DNA of 64,000 bases, from positions 1,488,001 to 1,552,000 of the forward strand of contig NZ_CP079946.1 of the NCBI RefSeq assembly GCF_019968905.1. Reading direction: 5' to 3'. Position numbers and translations under genes: made by a program. Source of the DNA: Corallococcus sp. EGB. Its GTDB lineage: Bacteria; Myxococcota; Myxococcia; Myxococcales; Myxococcaceae. Below are positions 1 through 9,323 of the stretch, piece after piece (position 1 is the first letter of the stretch; each line of letters opens with the position of its first letter). A model generated the notes under the pieces. That model saw only the letters and a program-made list of their open reading frames with translations. It was not told the DNA's origin and ran no database searches.

Positions 1-1426
1 CCGACACGTTGTTGAAGCGGAAGTCCCCCAGTTGGGAGAAGGGGTCGCCCGGGTTGGGGTAGAGGATGCACGCGGGGCGGGGCGAGGACTCGTTGCGGTA
101 GTCCGGGTCCGTGCAGTTGCGGCCGTTCCAGGTGGCGCCGCCGGACAGCAGGTTCTTCTCGAAGGTGCCGTCGCCCTGGAAGCGCGAGGATTGCACCAGC
201 GTGCCGTTCGGACGTTCGGTGTGCTCATAGGACCAGATGCTGGCGCACTCGGCGAACAGGCCGTTGCCGCGCTGGTTGGTGAAGTACGCGATGTTGTTGA
301 GGACGTTCTCCGCCTGGTTGGCGGCGCCGTCGCCGTTGGCCCGGTATTCGGGCCGGGTGCTGTTGCCGAGCTCCCAGTGCGGCGCCCAGAACACGCGGTA
401 GCGCGGGCGCTGGGTGGCGGGGTCCTCGGCGTTGAGCAGGCCGTGGGGGAAGGCGGCCGTGGAGATGAGGTCCGCGTTGGCGTGGAGCGCGTCGTAGATG
501 AGGCCGGGGCGCCCGCCGTTGAGGGTGCAGCCGCTGGTGCTGCCCTGGGGGCAGCCGCCCGCGCCCGGGAAGTCCAGGCCCGCGTTGCGCAGGTAGTCGT
601 CCAGCATGCCGCCCTTCACGTAGGAGCTGTCCGTGGCGTTGTGGTCGTCCCGGTCCAGCAGCGCGATCTTGGGCGGCACGCGGTTCAGGCGCCGGCCGAT
701 GGGCGCGTTGAACTCGATGGTGGCCTGGTGCATGCGCACGTAGAAGCAGCCGCTGCCGTTGGTGAACGTGGCGCAGTTGCACTGCCTGCGGAACTTGTTC
801 GGCGCGTCCGGACCGGCGGAGGAGTTCAGGAAGTCGAGCGCGTTCTTCGCGTCCTTCGCGTCGATGATGAAGGCGCCGCCCATGTACTGGACGTCTCGGA
901 AGCCGTTGGCGCTGGTGAGCGTCGCGCTCGCGAAGTTCGGCCGCGCGTCGTTCGTGCTGGTGGCGAAGTTGTCGACGGCCGCTTCCGGGAACAGGCCCCC
1001 GGAGGGCAGCGTCTGCATGGGCGGCACCGGCACCACGGGCGCCGCGTCCGCGCGGGAGATGTGGAAGTCGCAGCCGTCATTCCAGCTGGGGTCGTTCCAC
1101 CGGCCGTTGTTCGGCGAGGGCGGCAGGTGCTTGTTGGTGGGCACGCACCGGTTGGGGGACTGCTTCGTGTCGTCGATGGCCAGGTACACCGTCACCGGGT
1201 GGTTGGCGTTGAAGCCGCCGGCCTCGTTGGACTGCAGGAGGCGCCACACCAGGCCGTAGGCCGACAGGCTTCCGCAGCCCTGCTGGAAGGTGGCCTGCTC
1301 CGGGATGATGAGCGCGCCCTGACTGAAGGTGACGATGTCCGTGGCGGACGCCGGCAGCGCCGTCAGCAGCGCCAGTCCCAACAGGATTCGCCGCGCCGCG
1401 GAAGCTCTGGAGGAGAAGGGGGCCAA
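1..1426 (-). CDS. Secreted protein of unknown function (3' end outside window)
   Basis: An open frame of 475 codons runs off the left edge, so the C-terminus is missing. The chosen start is TTG at 1426: it is the only usable start before the upstream in-frame stop near 1475, and it gives a clean signal peptide (basic stretch with two Arg, hydrophobic L/A core, A-S-A cleavage-like site near residue 28). The mature part is polar and rich in Asn, Gly and Pro, with several Cys including a C-N-C group, as in exported proteins. Codon use is strongly GC3-biased, which separates it from the antisense frames. I do not recognise the family. No ribosome binding site is obvious, so the start is the least certain part. 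Confidence 0.72.
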   Translation of the reverse strand, partial: MAPFSSRASAARRILLGLALLTALPASATDIVTFSQGALIIPEQATFQQGCGSLSAYGLVWRLLQSNEAGGFNANHPVTVYLAIDDTKQSPNRCVPTNKHLPPSPNNGRWNDPSWNDGCDFHISRADAAPVVPVPPMQTLPSGGLFPEAAVDNFATSTNDARPNFASATLTSANGFRDVQYMGGAFIIDAKDAKNALDFLNSSAGPDAPNKFRRQCNCATFTNGSGCFYVRMHQATIEFNAPIGRRLNRVPPKIALLDRDDHNATDSSYVKGGMLDDYLRNAGLDFPGAGGCPQGSTSGCTLNGGRPGLIYDALHANADLISTAAFPHGLLNAEDPATQRPRYRVFWAPHWELGNSTRPEYRANGDGAANQAENVLNNIAYFTNQRGNGLFAECASIWSYEHTERPNGTLVQSSRFQGDGTFEKNLLSGGATWNGRNCTDPDYRNESSPRPACILYPNPGDPFSQLGDFRFNNVS

Positions 1427-1625
1427 GGGTTCACCGGGGGTTGGGGACTCAAGGGACCCGGTCGGGGTCCGGGTCTACCCTCGGCGTGTGCACATCGTAT
1501 GCCCCGGCGTGGGGGCCTTCCGTGCGGGGGAGCGTCTTGGAAAGAAACCGTGTGGCTGTGGGCGGCCTGCATCAGCGACTACGCAAACGTTGCGAGGTCC
1601 GCACCTCCTGCATAGCGGCGGACAC

Positions 1626-2018
1626 TCAGTCGCCCAGCCGGCTCCCCCGGCCGGCCTTCTTCTCGGAGGTGCGCTTCTTGTCCTCCAGGCGCCTGCGCTT
1701 GGAGCCCAGGGTGGGCCGGGTGGCCTTGCGGACCTTGGGGACGAAGGTGAGGGCCTGCAGGCCGGCGCGCAGGCGGCGCACGGCGGCATCCTTGTTCTGG
1801 GACTGGCTGCGGCGCTCGGTGGCGGTGACGGACAGCTCCGTGGGCGGGTGGGTGAGGCGCACGCCGCTGGCGGTGGTGTTGCGGTGCTGGCCGCCGGGGC
1901 CGGAGGCGATGAAGAACTCCACGTCGCAGACCTTGAGCAGGGCCTCGTCATCCAGGGCGAGGGCCTCCCGGGCGGCCTGGCGTCGTGCGGGAGCAATGGG
2001 GGTGGTCGGCGGCGTCAT
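1626..2018 (-). CDS. Peptide chain release factor-like protein (GGQ domain, ArfB/YaeJ type)
   Basis: This 131-residue protein carries the class I release-factor catalytic loop G-P-G-G-Q-H-R-N at residues 40-47. The Gln of GGQ enters the ribosomal peptidyl-transferase centre and drives peptidyl-tRNA hydrolysis. There is no codon-recognition domain. The C-terminal 30 residues are rich in Lys and Arg, as in ArfB, whose basic tail lies in the empty mRNA channel of stalled ribosomes. A role in rescuing stalled ribosomes is therefore likely by family; a codon-independent role other than rescue is possible. The start at 2018 is preceded by GAGG at a good distance; an in-frame start 18 codons upstream has no such site. 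Confidence 0.82.
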   Translation of the reverse strand: MTPPTTPIAPARRQAAREALALDDEALLKVCDVEFFIASGPGGQHRNTTASGVRLTHPPTELSVTATERRSQSQNKDAAVRRLRAGLQALTFVPKVRKATRPTLGSKRRRLEDKKRTSEKKAGRGSRLGD

Positions 2019-2103
2019 GGCGGTCCTCAAGGTAGCGCCGCCGGGACGCCGCTGGTACCCCGCGCCTGACACCCGGGAGCAGGGCCCCCGGGCTCTTCGC
2101 GGC

Positions 2104-2811
2104 TCAGCGGAGGTTCAGGTTGAAGGTGAAGCCCGTCTTGGCGGTGCGCCCGGTCTCGTCGGTGGCCACGAACTTCACCGGATAGGGCAGGGTGCTGAGG
2201 GAGCGATCCGTGGTGACGCGCACCTGCGCGGTCGTCTCTCCCGGAGCCAGGGTGATGGGGTCGACGGCGAGTCGCTTGGTGGGGGACTCGAGTGAGATGG
2301 TGAGCGCGCCGGTGAAGCCCTCCGCGCGCGTCACCGTCACCGTCGTCTGGCCGGACTGGCCAGGCGTCACGTTCACCTGGCGGGGCTCCACGGCGATGGC
2401 GAAGGACGCGTTGGGCTCGGGGGGCTCCAGGATGACCAGGGAGAGGTTGCCCCGGGTGGTGACGTTGTTGGCCGGGTCCTCCGCGATGAGCTGCAGTGCG
2501 TTCACGCCGTAGCTCGTGACGTTGGGGGCCACCGTGATGGTGGCGGTGGTGCTGACGATGGTCTCGCCCTTCGGGAGGGAGAAGTCCGGGCCGAAGGTGA
2601 CGCCCCGGGGGGCGGTCGCCACGCTCACGCGCACCTCCCCCAGGTTGTCCGCGATGCGCTGGATGGCGATGTCATAGGGGACGGAGTCGCCGGGCGCGGC
2701 GGTGGCGGTGTCCTCGCCTCCCCACTCCAGGTGGTAGTAGGGGACGTTGCCGCCACAACCCAGGGCCAGCGCACTGACGAGGACGGCGAGACGGGGGAGG
2801 GAACGCGGCAT
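2104..2811 (-). CDS. Lipoprotein with Ig-like/bacterial surface repeats, function unknown
   Basis: The 235-residue product has a lipoprotein signal peptide ending in the lipobox L-A-L-G-C with the lipidated Cys at residue 19. The rest is beta-rich and Thr/Val-rich. Residues about 135-235 contain the pattern V[14 protein letters not shown] followed by [10 protein letters not shown], typical of Ig-like beta-sandwich modules in COG1470-type surface proteins. No catalytic motif is visible. It probably sits in the outer membrane or periplasm; the Gly after the Cys does not suggest inner-membrane retention. It lies alone between the release-factor-like gene and the deacetylase-family gene on the same strand. 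Confidence 0.75.
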   Translation of the reverse strand: MPRSLPRLAVLVSALALGCGGNVPYYHLEWGGEDTATAAPGDSVPYDIAIQRIADNLGEVRVSVATAPRGVTFGPDFSLPKGETIVSTTATITVAPNVTSYGVNALQLIAEDPANNVTTRGNLSLVILEPPEPNASFAIAVEPRQVNVTPGQSGQTTVTVTRAEGFTGALTISLESPTKRLAVDPITLAPGETTAQVRVTTDRSLSTLPYPVKFVATDETGRTAKTGFTFNLNLR

Positions 2812-2895
2812 GAGGGGCTCCTGGCGCAGCGAAGCAGGGGGTGAGCATGGAGCCGGAGCGCGCGGGCCCGCAAGCGGCTCCGGGGAAGACGGGCG

Positions 2896-3795
2896 TCAGC
2901 GGAACAACGAACAGGCGGAGAGATAAGTCCCGACGTGGGCCTCCAGCGTCGGCGTCAGCGGCCGCGCGTAGCCGCCGCCCAGCGTGAGCACCACGGGGAG
3001 TCCGCGCTCCTTCGCCGCCAGCATGACGCGCAGGTCCCGCTCGCGCAGCCCCGCGTGGGTGAGCGACAGCCGGCCCAGGGTGTCCTCCTCCAGCGGATCC
3101 ACGCCGGCCTGGAAGAAGAGCAGGTCGGCGTGGGCGGACTGCAGGACGTGGGGCAGGTGGGCGTCGAGCACCGCCAGGTACTCCGCGTCCCCCACGCCGT
3201 CCTCCAGCCCCAGGTCCAGGTGCGAGGGCTGCTTGCGGAAGGGGAAGTTGTTCTCGCCGTGCATGGAGAAGGTGAAGACGGACGGGTCGCCCGCGAAGAC
3301 GGCCGCGGTGCCGTTGCCCTGATGCACGTCCAGGTCCACCACCACCGCGCGGCGGATGGCGCCCTCCGCCTGGAGGACGCGGATGGCCACGGCGATGTCG
3401 TTGAAGACACAGAAGCCCTCCCCATGGTCGGGGAACGCGTGGTGCGTGCCGCCGGCCAGGTTCGCGCCGAAGCCGTCCTCCAGGGCGGCGCGGGCGGCGG
3501 CCAGCGTGCCGCCCACGGACGCGCGCGCGTTGTCCACGAGCAGGTGCGACCAGGGGAAGCCCAGCCGGCGCAGCTCCGCGTCGCTGAGGGTGCCGCCGAA
3601 GAAGGCGTCCAGGTAGCGCGCGGTGTGGACGCGCTCCAGTTCGCTGCGTTCCGCGCGGGGCGCCTCGTGGAAGACGGTGGACGCAAGGACGCCGCGCGCG
3701 AGGAGGAGCTCGCGCAGCAGGCGGTACTTCTCCATGGGAAAGCGGTGCCCGTCGGGCAGGGGGACCGAGTACCGGTCGATGTGGAAGACGCGCAC
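2896..3795 (-). CDS. Histone deacetylase / AcuC-family hydrolase
   Basis: The 299-residue product shows the arginase-deacetylase fold signature of class I-like HDAC proteins: G-G-T-H-H-A-F near 116-122 (the tandem catalytic His), F-C-V-F-N-D near 128-133, and D-L-D-V-H-Q-G-N-G-T at 154-163, which supplies zinc ligands Asp156 and His158. A third acidic ligand is expected in the A-G-V-D-P segment. Members remove acetyl or other acyl groups from lysines, polyamines or small molecules; the substrate is not readable here. GTG at 3795 is chosen because the family homology begins at once (R-V-F-H-I-D). The frame is open further upstream, but that part reads as non-family Arg/Pro-rich sequence. Divergent from the VWA gene. 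Confidence 0.85.
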   Translation of the reverse strand: MRVFHIDRYSVPLPDGHRFPMEKYRLLRELLLARGVLASTVFHEAPRAERSELERVHTARYLDAFFGGTLSDAELRRLGFPWSHLLVDNARASVGGTLAAARAALEDGFGANLAGGTHHAFPDHGEGFCVFNDIAVAIRVLQAEGAIRRAVVVDLDVHQGNGTAAVFAGDPSVFTFSMHGENNFPFRKQPSHLDLGLEDGVGDAEYLAVLDAHLPHVLQSAHADLLFFQAGVDPLEEDTLGRLSLTHAGLRERDLRVMLAAKERGLPVVLTLGGGYARPLTPTLEAHVGTYLSACSLFR

Positions 3796-3926
3796 GGCCC
3801 CAGGGCGTAACTCCCGTTCTGGAGGGGTGCAACCGGGGGCGTAGAACTTCCGGAAGGCCTGTCCGTTACAGGAGCAGGCGGCGCGGATGTGCCCGCCCCG
3901 CAGGTCCGTCTTTCCGGAGCCCACCC

Positions 3927-5231
3927 ATGAACCTGAAGCCCCTCTCGCGGGCCGTCCTGACGGCCGCGCTCGCCACCGGTCTGTCCGCCACCTCCGCCTG
4001 GGCCGTGACGCCCGTCCCCGCGACGTCGCCCACCACCGCGAAGCCCACGGCCGAGAAGCCCTCCGTGAAGGGCGAGCCCTCGAAGCCCACGGGCACGCCC
4101 GCTGCCGGGACGCAGGCGTCCACGGCGCAGGGCACGCAGGCCCAGGGGCAGGACGCGCAGGCGCAGGCCCAGGGGCCACGGCCTGAAATCGAGGTGGCGT
4201 TCGTGCTGGACACGACGGGTTCGATGGGCGGCCTGCTGGAGGGCGCGAAGCAGAAGATCTTCTCCATCGCGTCCCGCATCGCGAAGGGCAAGCCCACGCC
4301 CCACCTGAAGGTGGCGTTGGTGGCGTACCGCGACCAGGGCGACGACTACGTGACGAAGCGCTTCGACCTGAGCGACGACATGGACGCCATGTTCGCGGAG
4401 CTGCGCAAGCTCGATGCGAACGGGGGCGGGGACTTCCCCGAGCACGTGGGGCGCGGTCTGGGGGAGGCCGTGTCGCTGCTCAAGTGGAGCCAGGACCGCG
4501 AGGTGATGAAGGTCATCTTCCTGGTGGGCGACGCGCCCCCCGCCCAGCGCGAGGCCGCCTGGGACTTCAAGCTCTGGTCCAAGCGCGCGAAGGAGCGCCA
4601 CATCGTGGTGAACACGGTGCGCTGCGGCTCGGACCCCACCACCGAGGAGTCCTGGCGCTACGTGGCGAAGCTGACGGACGGCACCTTCGACTCCATCGAC
4701 GCGTCGGGCGGCATGGTGGCGGTGGCCACGCCCTATGACGCGGAGCTGTCGCGCGTGAACGCGGAGCTGGCGTCGAAGACGCTCTACGGCGGCCGCGAGG
4801 AGGCCCGGGCCATGAACGTCGCCCGCGCGGAGGCGACCAAGGGCATGGCGGCGGAGGCCGTCGCGGACCGCATCAGCTACATGAAGAAGAGCCGGGGGGC
4901 GGGCATGAGCGCCCCCAGGGCCGCGGCGGTGAGCAGCGCGCCCGCGGCCGTCGCGGGCGGCGTGGATCTGCTGGAGGAGCCGGCCGCGCTCGACAAGCTC
5001 AAGGACGACGAGCTGCCCCAGGAGCTCAAGGGCCTCAAGAAGGAGGAGCAGGCCGCGAAGGTGAAGCAGCTGGCCGCCGAGCGAAGGGCGCTGGAGGAGA
5101 AGGTCGCGAAGCTCGCCGCCGAGCGCGACCAGTGGCTCACGAAGAACGCCCCCGCCAGGGAGGACGCCTTCGACGCCAACGTGATGCGGAGCGTGAAGGC
5201 CCAGGCCGCGAAGTTCGGCGTCGCCTACTGA
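3927..5231 (+). CDS. Exported VWA-domain protein
   Basis: The 434-residue protein starts with a signal peptide (A-W-A at about residues 24-26), then a Pro/Thr/Ala/Gln-rich linker to residue 85, then a von Willebrand factor A domain. The MIDAS metal-binding motif D-x-T-x-S appears as D-T-T-G-S at 95-99, and a downstream V-G-D-A-P segment fits the other metal-coordinating loop. The C-terminal third is alpha-helical, with a long Lys/Glu/Ala-rich coiled-coil-like segment (about 345-415). VWA proteins of this kind usually mediate protein-protein binding in the periplasm or at the surface. No partner is evident from neighbours. It converges on the ABC permease gene with only 6 bp between stop codons. 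Confidence 0.82.
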   Translation: MNLKPLSRAVLTAALATGLSATSAWAVTPVPATSPTTAKPTAEKPSVKGEPSKPTGTPAAGTQASTAQGTQAQGQDAQAQAQGPRPEIEVAFVLDTTGSMGGLLEGAKQKIFSIASRIAKGKPTPHLKVALVAYRDQGDDYVTKRFDLSDDMDAMFAELRKLDANGGGDFPEHVGRGLGEAVSLLKWSQDREVMKVIFLVGDAPPAQREAAWDFKLWSKRAKERHIVVNTVRCGSDPTTEESWRYVAKLTDGTFDSIDASGGMVAVATPYDAELSRVNAELASKTLYGGREEARAMNVARAEATKGMAAEAVADRISYMKKSRGAGMSAPRAAAVSSAPAAVAGGVDLLEEPAALDKLKDDELPQELKGLKKEEQAAKVKQLAAERRALEEKVAKLAAERDQWLTKNAPAREDAFDANVMRSVKAQAAKFGVAY

Positions 5232-5237
5232 GCCTGG

Positions 5238-6902
5238 CTACTCGCGGGTCACCGCCCGGAGGACGAGCTCCCGGCGTTGATCCAACAGCCGCATCGCCCA
5301 GGGCCGCGTCGCCAGGTACACGCCGAAGTGGAGCACCGCGCACCCGAGGATGAAGGCCACGGACTGCCAGCCCGGTCCGTCCTTCCCCGCGGTCCGCAGC
5401 GCATGGCCAAAGGGCATGCAGCCCACGCTGGCCGCGAGGATGCCCAGCATGGACGCAGTGAGGGGGATGCGGTCGCGGCGCTTCAGGCTCGCGTGGAACT
5501 TCACCGGGAAGTACAGCGACAGGAAGTTGCCCGCGGCCAGCAGCATGGGCACCACCGCCGCCACCGCGGCCATGGCGCACAGGAAGTCCACCCACGAGCC
5601 CGCGCCGAAGTAGACCCGGTAGAAGGCGCCCACCATCACCGCCATCCCCAGCGCGGCCACGCCCTGCACCCGGTTCTTCGCGCGCAGCACGTCCGCCAGG
5701 TTCATGGGCGCCGCCAGGAACACCGCGAAGCCGTGGCCGTCGTAGGCGAAGGTGTTCTGCGAGAACGTGGACGCGATGACCACCGCGCCGTAGATGCTCA
5801 GGCCGCCCATCACCCACGCGTCCGCGCTGCCTCCCACAAGGAACACGAAGAGGTCCCGGCCGGAGAGCAGCTTCAGCAGGATGGCCAGGATGAAGGGCAC
5901 CGCCGCCAGGAGGCGCGCGCGCGGGTTGCGCCACAGGTCCAGCACCTCGCGCCGCAGGAGCGTGTCGAAGCGCGAGCCCGTGGTGGCGAACGGGTCGTGG
6001 TCCCTGCCATCCCCCCGGTCGCCGCCGGAGCGGCCGCCCGCCTGCCGGTGGAAGCGCATCAGGAGCGCGTACGCCACGCCCATGCCCATGCCGGTGAAGA
6101 ACAGGAGCCCGAAGGCCTCCAGCATCGCGATGCCCACGCGCCCGTGCGCCAGCTGTCCCAGCCCGTCACCGAAGAAGCCCGGCGGCACCTGGCTGAGCGC
6201 CACGGCGGCGTTGATGATGAGGCTCATGTCCAGCGCGCCCACGCCCGCCTCGCCCACGCTGGTGAGCCACGACGTGTCGATGGGCGGGATGAACGACGCG
6301 GCGACGAGGAACGCCACCATGCCGCCGCCCATGATGCGCGCGCTGTGCTTTTCGCGGAGCACGTTGATGACCGTGTAGAGGCCCACCCGGCTCCACGCCG
6401 CGCAGCAGAGCGCGAACAGCACGTAGAGCACCACCGCCAGCCACGGCGACGCCAGCCGGTGGCGCGACGCATAGCCCACCGCCGCGCCGGTGAGCGGCGC
6501 GTAGAACACCAGCGCGCGCGGCTCGAAGAGGCTGGCCACCGTGGAGCCCATCAAGAGCCGGAACGGCGAGATGGGGAACGCGGCGTAGCGCGACAGTTCC
6601 GAGTGGTCATCCACGCCCGCGGACAACAGCGGCCACGTCACCCAGGTGGCGGCGGTGACGAAGCACAGCAGGTTGAGGATGAAGTACGGCCACACGTTGC
6701 TGTGCACGATGAGCGGCAGCCGCATCAGCTTGAAGAAGCTCAGGCCCAAGAGCACGCCCGGCGCGCTGGAGCCCGCGAACGCCGCCACCGCGAGCAGGCG
6801 GCTCTTGCCCGGCCCCTGGTTGAGGCCCAGGTGCAGGCGCAGGCCCCAGAGCAGCAGCAGGTGTTGGAAGAAGCCGGGGACCTTCGGACGCGGGCGGCTC
6901 AC
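5238..6902 (-). CDS. ABC-2 type transporter permease
   Basis: A 554-residue integral membrane protein with about ten to twelve hydrophobic segments spread over its length. A charged cytoplasmic loop (Gly/Asp/Arg-rich, residues about 295-315) splits the two halves. Its start overlaps the end of the ATP-binding gene by 4 bp, so the two are translationally coupled and almost certainly form one exporter. The large size and two halves suggest a duplicated permease that could act as a pseudo-dimer. The substrate cannot be inferred. Confidence 0.82.
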   Translation of the reverse strand: MSRPRPKVPGFFQHLLLLWGLRLHLGLNQGPGKSRLLAVAAFAGSSAPGVLLGLSFFKLMRLPLIVHSNVWPYFILNLLCFVTAATWVTWPLLSAGVDDHSELSRYAAFPISPFRLLMGSTVASLFEPRALVFYAPLTGAAVGYASRHRLASPWLAVVLYVLFALCCAAWSRVGLYTVINVLREKHSARIMGGGMVAFLVAASFIPPIDTSWLTSVGEAGVGALDMSLIINAAVALSQVPPGFFGDGLGQLAHGRVGIAMLEAFGLLFFTGMGMGVAYALLMRFHRQAGGRSGGDRGDGRDHDPFATTGSRFDTLLRREVLDLWRNPRARLLAAVPFILAILLKLLSGRDLFVFLVGGSADAWVMGGLSIYGAVVIASTFSQNTFAYDGHGFAVFLAAPMNLADVLRAKNRVQGVAALGMAVMVGAFYRVYFGAGSWVDFLCAMAAVAAVVPMLLAAGNFLSLYFPVKFHASLKRRDRIPLTASMLGILAASVGCMPFGHALRTAGKDGPGWQSVAFILGCAVLHFGVYLATRPWAMRLLDQRRELVLRAVTRE

Positions 6903-7765
6903 GCGGACTCCTGGCGCAGCGGCACCACGTTCGCCGCGGGCTCGCCGTAGAACGACAGCTTCGCGTTGCGCGCGGCCGGCACGGCGATCAGCTTCTCGAA
7001 CACCGCCTCCAGCGTGGATACGCCGTGGCGCTGGCGGAGCGCCTCCACCGGGCCTTGATCCAACATGCGCCCGCCCCGGATGACGCCCGCGTGCGTGGCC
7101 AGCCGCTCGGCGATCTCCAGCACGTGCGTGGTGAGCAACAGCGTGACGCCCCTGCGGGACAGCTCGCGCAAGAGCTCGCGGATGACGCCCGCGGCGAGCA
7201 CGTCGATGCCCTCGAAGGGCTCATCCAGGAGCACCAGCTCCGGCGCGTGGATGAGCGCCGCCGCGATGGCGAGCCTGCGGCGCATGCCCTTGGAGTACTC
7301 GGCCACCAGCGCACCGGCCTTGTAGGTCAGCTCCGTCAGCTCCAGCAGCTCCACCGCGCGGGACGCTGCCTCCGGGCCGTCCAGCCCGTACATGCGCGCG
7401 CAGAAGGTGAGGTACTGGCGGCCGGTGAGGCGCTCGAAGAGGCTCAGCTCCTCCGGCACCACGCCCACGCGCTGCTTGACCTCCAGGGGCTTTGCCACGG
7501 CGTCCACGCCGAGCATGCGGATGGTGCCCTGGTCGGGTCCGTACACGCCGGTGAGCAGCGCGATGGAGGTGGACTTGCCGGCGCCGTTGGGGCCGAGGAA
7601 CGCGTAGAAGGCGCCCCGGGGAATCCGCAGCTCCAGGCCGTCCAGCGCGGTGAAGGTTCCGAAGCGCTTGACGAGGCCGCGGGCGTCGATGGCCAGCTCG
7701 GCCGGTTCAGCAGGAGGGGGCGTCATGAAGGACGCCATCACACCATGGCTCGGGGGGCCGCTCAC
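6899..7765 (-). CDS. ABC transporter ATP-binding protein
   Basis: The 288-residue protein has all the ABC ATPase motifs: Walker A G-P-N-G-A-G-K-S-T at 58-66, signature Y-S-K-G-M-R-R-R-L at about 158-166, and Walker B L-V-L-L-D-E-P at about 178-184. Gene order (ATPase then permease, 4-bp overlap) marks a two-gene ABC-2 export system. GTG at 7765 follows a GAGG sequence closely; a downstream in-frame ATG at 7726 has no better site, so the first 13 residues are uncertain. The C-terminal 60 residues extend past the nucleotide-binding core and may contact the permease. Confidence 0.88.
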   Translation of the reverse strand: MSGPPSHGVMASFMTPPPAEPAELAIDARGLVKRFGTFTALDGLELRIPRGAFYAFLGPNGAGKSTSIALLTGVYGPDQGTIRMLGVDAVAKPLEVKQRVGVVPEELSLFERLTGRQYLTFCARMYGLDGPEAASRAVELLELTELTYKAGALVAEYSKGMRRRLAIAAALIHAPELVLLDEPFEGIDVLAAGVIRELLRELSRRGVTLLLTTHVLEIAERLATHAGVIRGGRMLDQGPVEALRQRHGVSTLEAVFEKLIAVPAARNAKLSFYGEPAANVVPLRQESA

Positions 7766-7811
7766 AATCCTCGGGTTGACGGAGGGTGCGGCCCGCCGGG
7801 CGCTTTCCGAC

Positions 7812-8192
7812 TCAGTGCACCATGGCCACTTCCGGCGGCCCGACGATCTGCTGCACGGTGGCGCGCACCTTGTCCAGGTCCACCGGCTTGGAGATGTAGC
7901 CGGCGGCGCCCACCAGCTCCGCCTCCCACTCGAAGCCGTAGCCGGAGATGATGATGATGGGCAGGTTGCGCGCCCGCGGCATCTTCTTGAGCGCGTCCAG
8001 GAGGCCCCAGCCGCTCATGACGGGCATGCGCAGGTCCAGGAGCACGGCGCCCGGAATGTCGTCCTCCAGCAGGTCCAGCGCCTCGCGGCCGTTCTTGGCC
8101 TCGGTGGTGGCATAGCCCATCTCCTGGAGGGCATCGCAGATGAGCGTGCGGTGACTCGCGTCGTCGTCGACGACCAGGATGAAGTTCGACAT
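7812..8192 (-). CDS. Single-domain response regulator (receiver only)
   Basis: The 126-residue protein is one CheY-like receiver: acidic pair D9-D10, phospho-acceptor Asp53 in V-L-L-D-L-R-M-P, the Thr/Ser switch at Ser83, and the conserved Lys102 in I-S-K-P-V-D. No output domain and no adjacent kinase gene are present, so it probably takes phosphate from a kinase encoded elsewhere and acts by protein contact. Stand-alone receivers are common in myxobacteria. It is separated from the ABC operon by about 46 bp and from the amidohydrolase by about 100 bp. Confidence 0.9.
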   Translation of the reverse strand: MSNFILVVDDDASHRTLICDALQEMGYATTEAKNGREALDLLEDDIPGAVLLDLRMPVMSGWGLLDALKKMPRARNLPIIIISGYGFEWEAELVGAAGYISKPVDLDKVRATVQQIVGPPEVAMVH

Positions 8193-8294
8193 GGGCTTGA
8201 GCCTCTGGAGTGGCGGCGTCTGCTTGGGGACCGCGATTCTATGGGGACGAAGATGGGAATGCCCCTTCCATTGCGGAAGGGCCTTCGTTTCTTT

Positions 8295-9323
8295 TCAACA
8301 TCTCGACGCGCCGGGGGACGGTGATCCGCCCTCGCCATAGAGCTGCAGTGTATTGCCGCCCAGCACCCCCGCGAGCGCGGCCTCGTCCAGCCCCAGCCCG
8401 GCCAGCGCCCGCAGCTCCCGGTCCCACGCATAGGGGATGTTGGGGAAGTCCGTCCCGTAGAGGACGCGCTCGGGCCGCGCCTCCAGCGCCTTCCTGGGCA
8501 GGGGCACGGGGAAGTAGCCGCCCACCGCCATGGTGGTGTCCAGCCAGAGCGTGTCGTGGCGCTCCAGCAGGCGCGCGTACGCGTCGAACTCGTCCGCGCC
8601 CAGGTGCGGCACGCACAGCTTGAGCGTGGGGTGGTCCTTCAGCACGCGCTCCACGCGCTCCGCGGCGCAGAGCTGGTATGGATCCACCGGGTACTGGGCG
8701 CTGGACGGCTCCCGCCCCGAGTGCATCACCAGCGGCTTCCCCGCCCGGGCGCACGCCTCATAGAGTTCGTGCAGTTGGGGCGCGTCCGGCGCGAAGGCTT
8801 GCACGTGGCAGTGCAGCTTCACGCCCTTCAGTCCCAGGGCGAACGCCTCCTCCAGGATGCCGACGGCGCCAGGCTCGCCCGGATACACGGTGCCGAGCCC
8901 GATGACGCGGGGCTCGGCCTTCGCCACCTCCGCCACGAAGGCGTTGAGCGCGCGCGCCATGCCCGGCTTGTGGGCGTAGTGCAGGGCGACCACGCGCTGG
9001 ACGCCCCGCGACAGCAGGAAGGACACCACGTCGGGCGTGTGCAGCTTGTAGCGGATGGGCCAGCCGTACCGGTCGAACCAGCGCCAGACCGCCTCGAAGA
9101 CGCGGTCCGGGAACAGGTGCACGTGCGCGTCCACGACGGGCGGCAGGCCAGGGTCCACGCGGGGCCCTTCCTCGTCCGCCAGCGCGGGCATGGGCATCTG
9201 GATGCCCCGCTCCCGCCAGGTCGCGGCCGGCGAGGAGGCCAGACACGGCACCGGCGCGTCGGCGTCCCCGTGCGTGTGCTCGTCCGGAGCGTGCTCGGCG
9301 TGGGGCGTCTGGGGGGGCGTCAT
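8295..9323 (-). CDS. Amidohydrolase-family metal-dependent hydrolase (TIM barrel)
   Basis: The 342-residue protein belongs to the amidohydrolase-2 group. The metal-binding H-x-H motif is D-A-H-V-H-L at residues 65-70. Later segments K-L-H-C-H, M-H-S-G-R and Y-G-T-D-F-P-N supply the expected His and Asp ligands of a TIM-barrel hydrolase or decarboxylase. The first 55 residues are a poorly conserved His/Ala/Pro-rich leader without a signal peptide. Its ATG overlaps the stop of the upstream small gene (ATGA), so the two are co-translated. The substrate is unknown; family members act on cyclic amides, esters or aromatic carboxylates. Confidence 0.84.
   Translation of the reverse strand: MTPPQTPHAEHAPDEHTHGDADAPVPCLASSPAATWRERGIQMPMPALADEEGPRVDPGLPPVVDAHVHLFPDRVFEAVWRWFDRYGWPIRYKLHTPDVVSFLLSRGVQRVVALHYAHKPGMARALNAFVAEVAKAEPRVIGLGTVYPGEPGAVGILEEAFALGLKGVKLHCHVQAFAPDAPQLHELYEACARAGKPLVMHSGREPSSAQYPVDPYQLCAAERVERVLKDHPTLKLCVPHLGADEFDAYARLLERHDTLWLDTTMAVGGYFPVPLPRKALEARPERVLYGTDFPNIPYAWDRELRALAGLGLDEAALAGVLGGNTLQLYGEGGSPSPGASRC

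Noticed and set aside
1582-1594. Palindrome CGCAA-ACG-TTGCG upstream of the secreted protein gene
   Set aside because: Arms of only 5 bp in GC-rich DNA are expected by chance; no regulator nearby.
32-1615. Plus-strand open frame opposite the secreted protein at the left edge
   Set aside because: Val/Arg/Gly/Ala-only composition and no domains; the minus strand gives a signal peptide and natural residue variety.
8262-8282. Hairpin CCCTTCC...GGAAGGG followed by TTTCTTTTC between the amidohydrolase and the receiver gene
   Set aside because: The T-rich side is on the plus strand, where no gene ends, so it does not serve as a terminator for the minus-strand genes.
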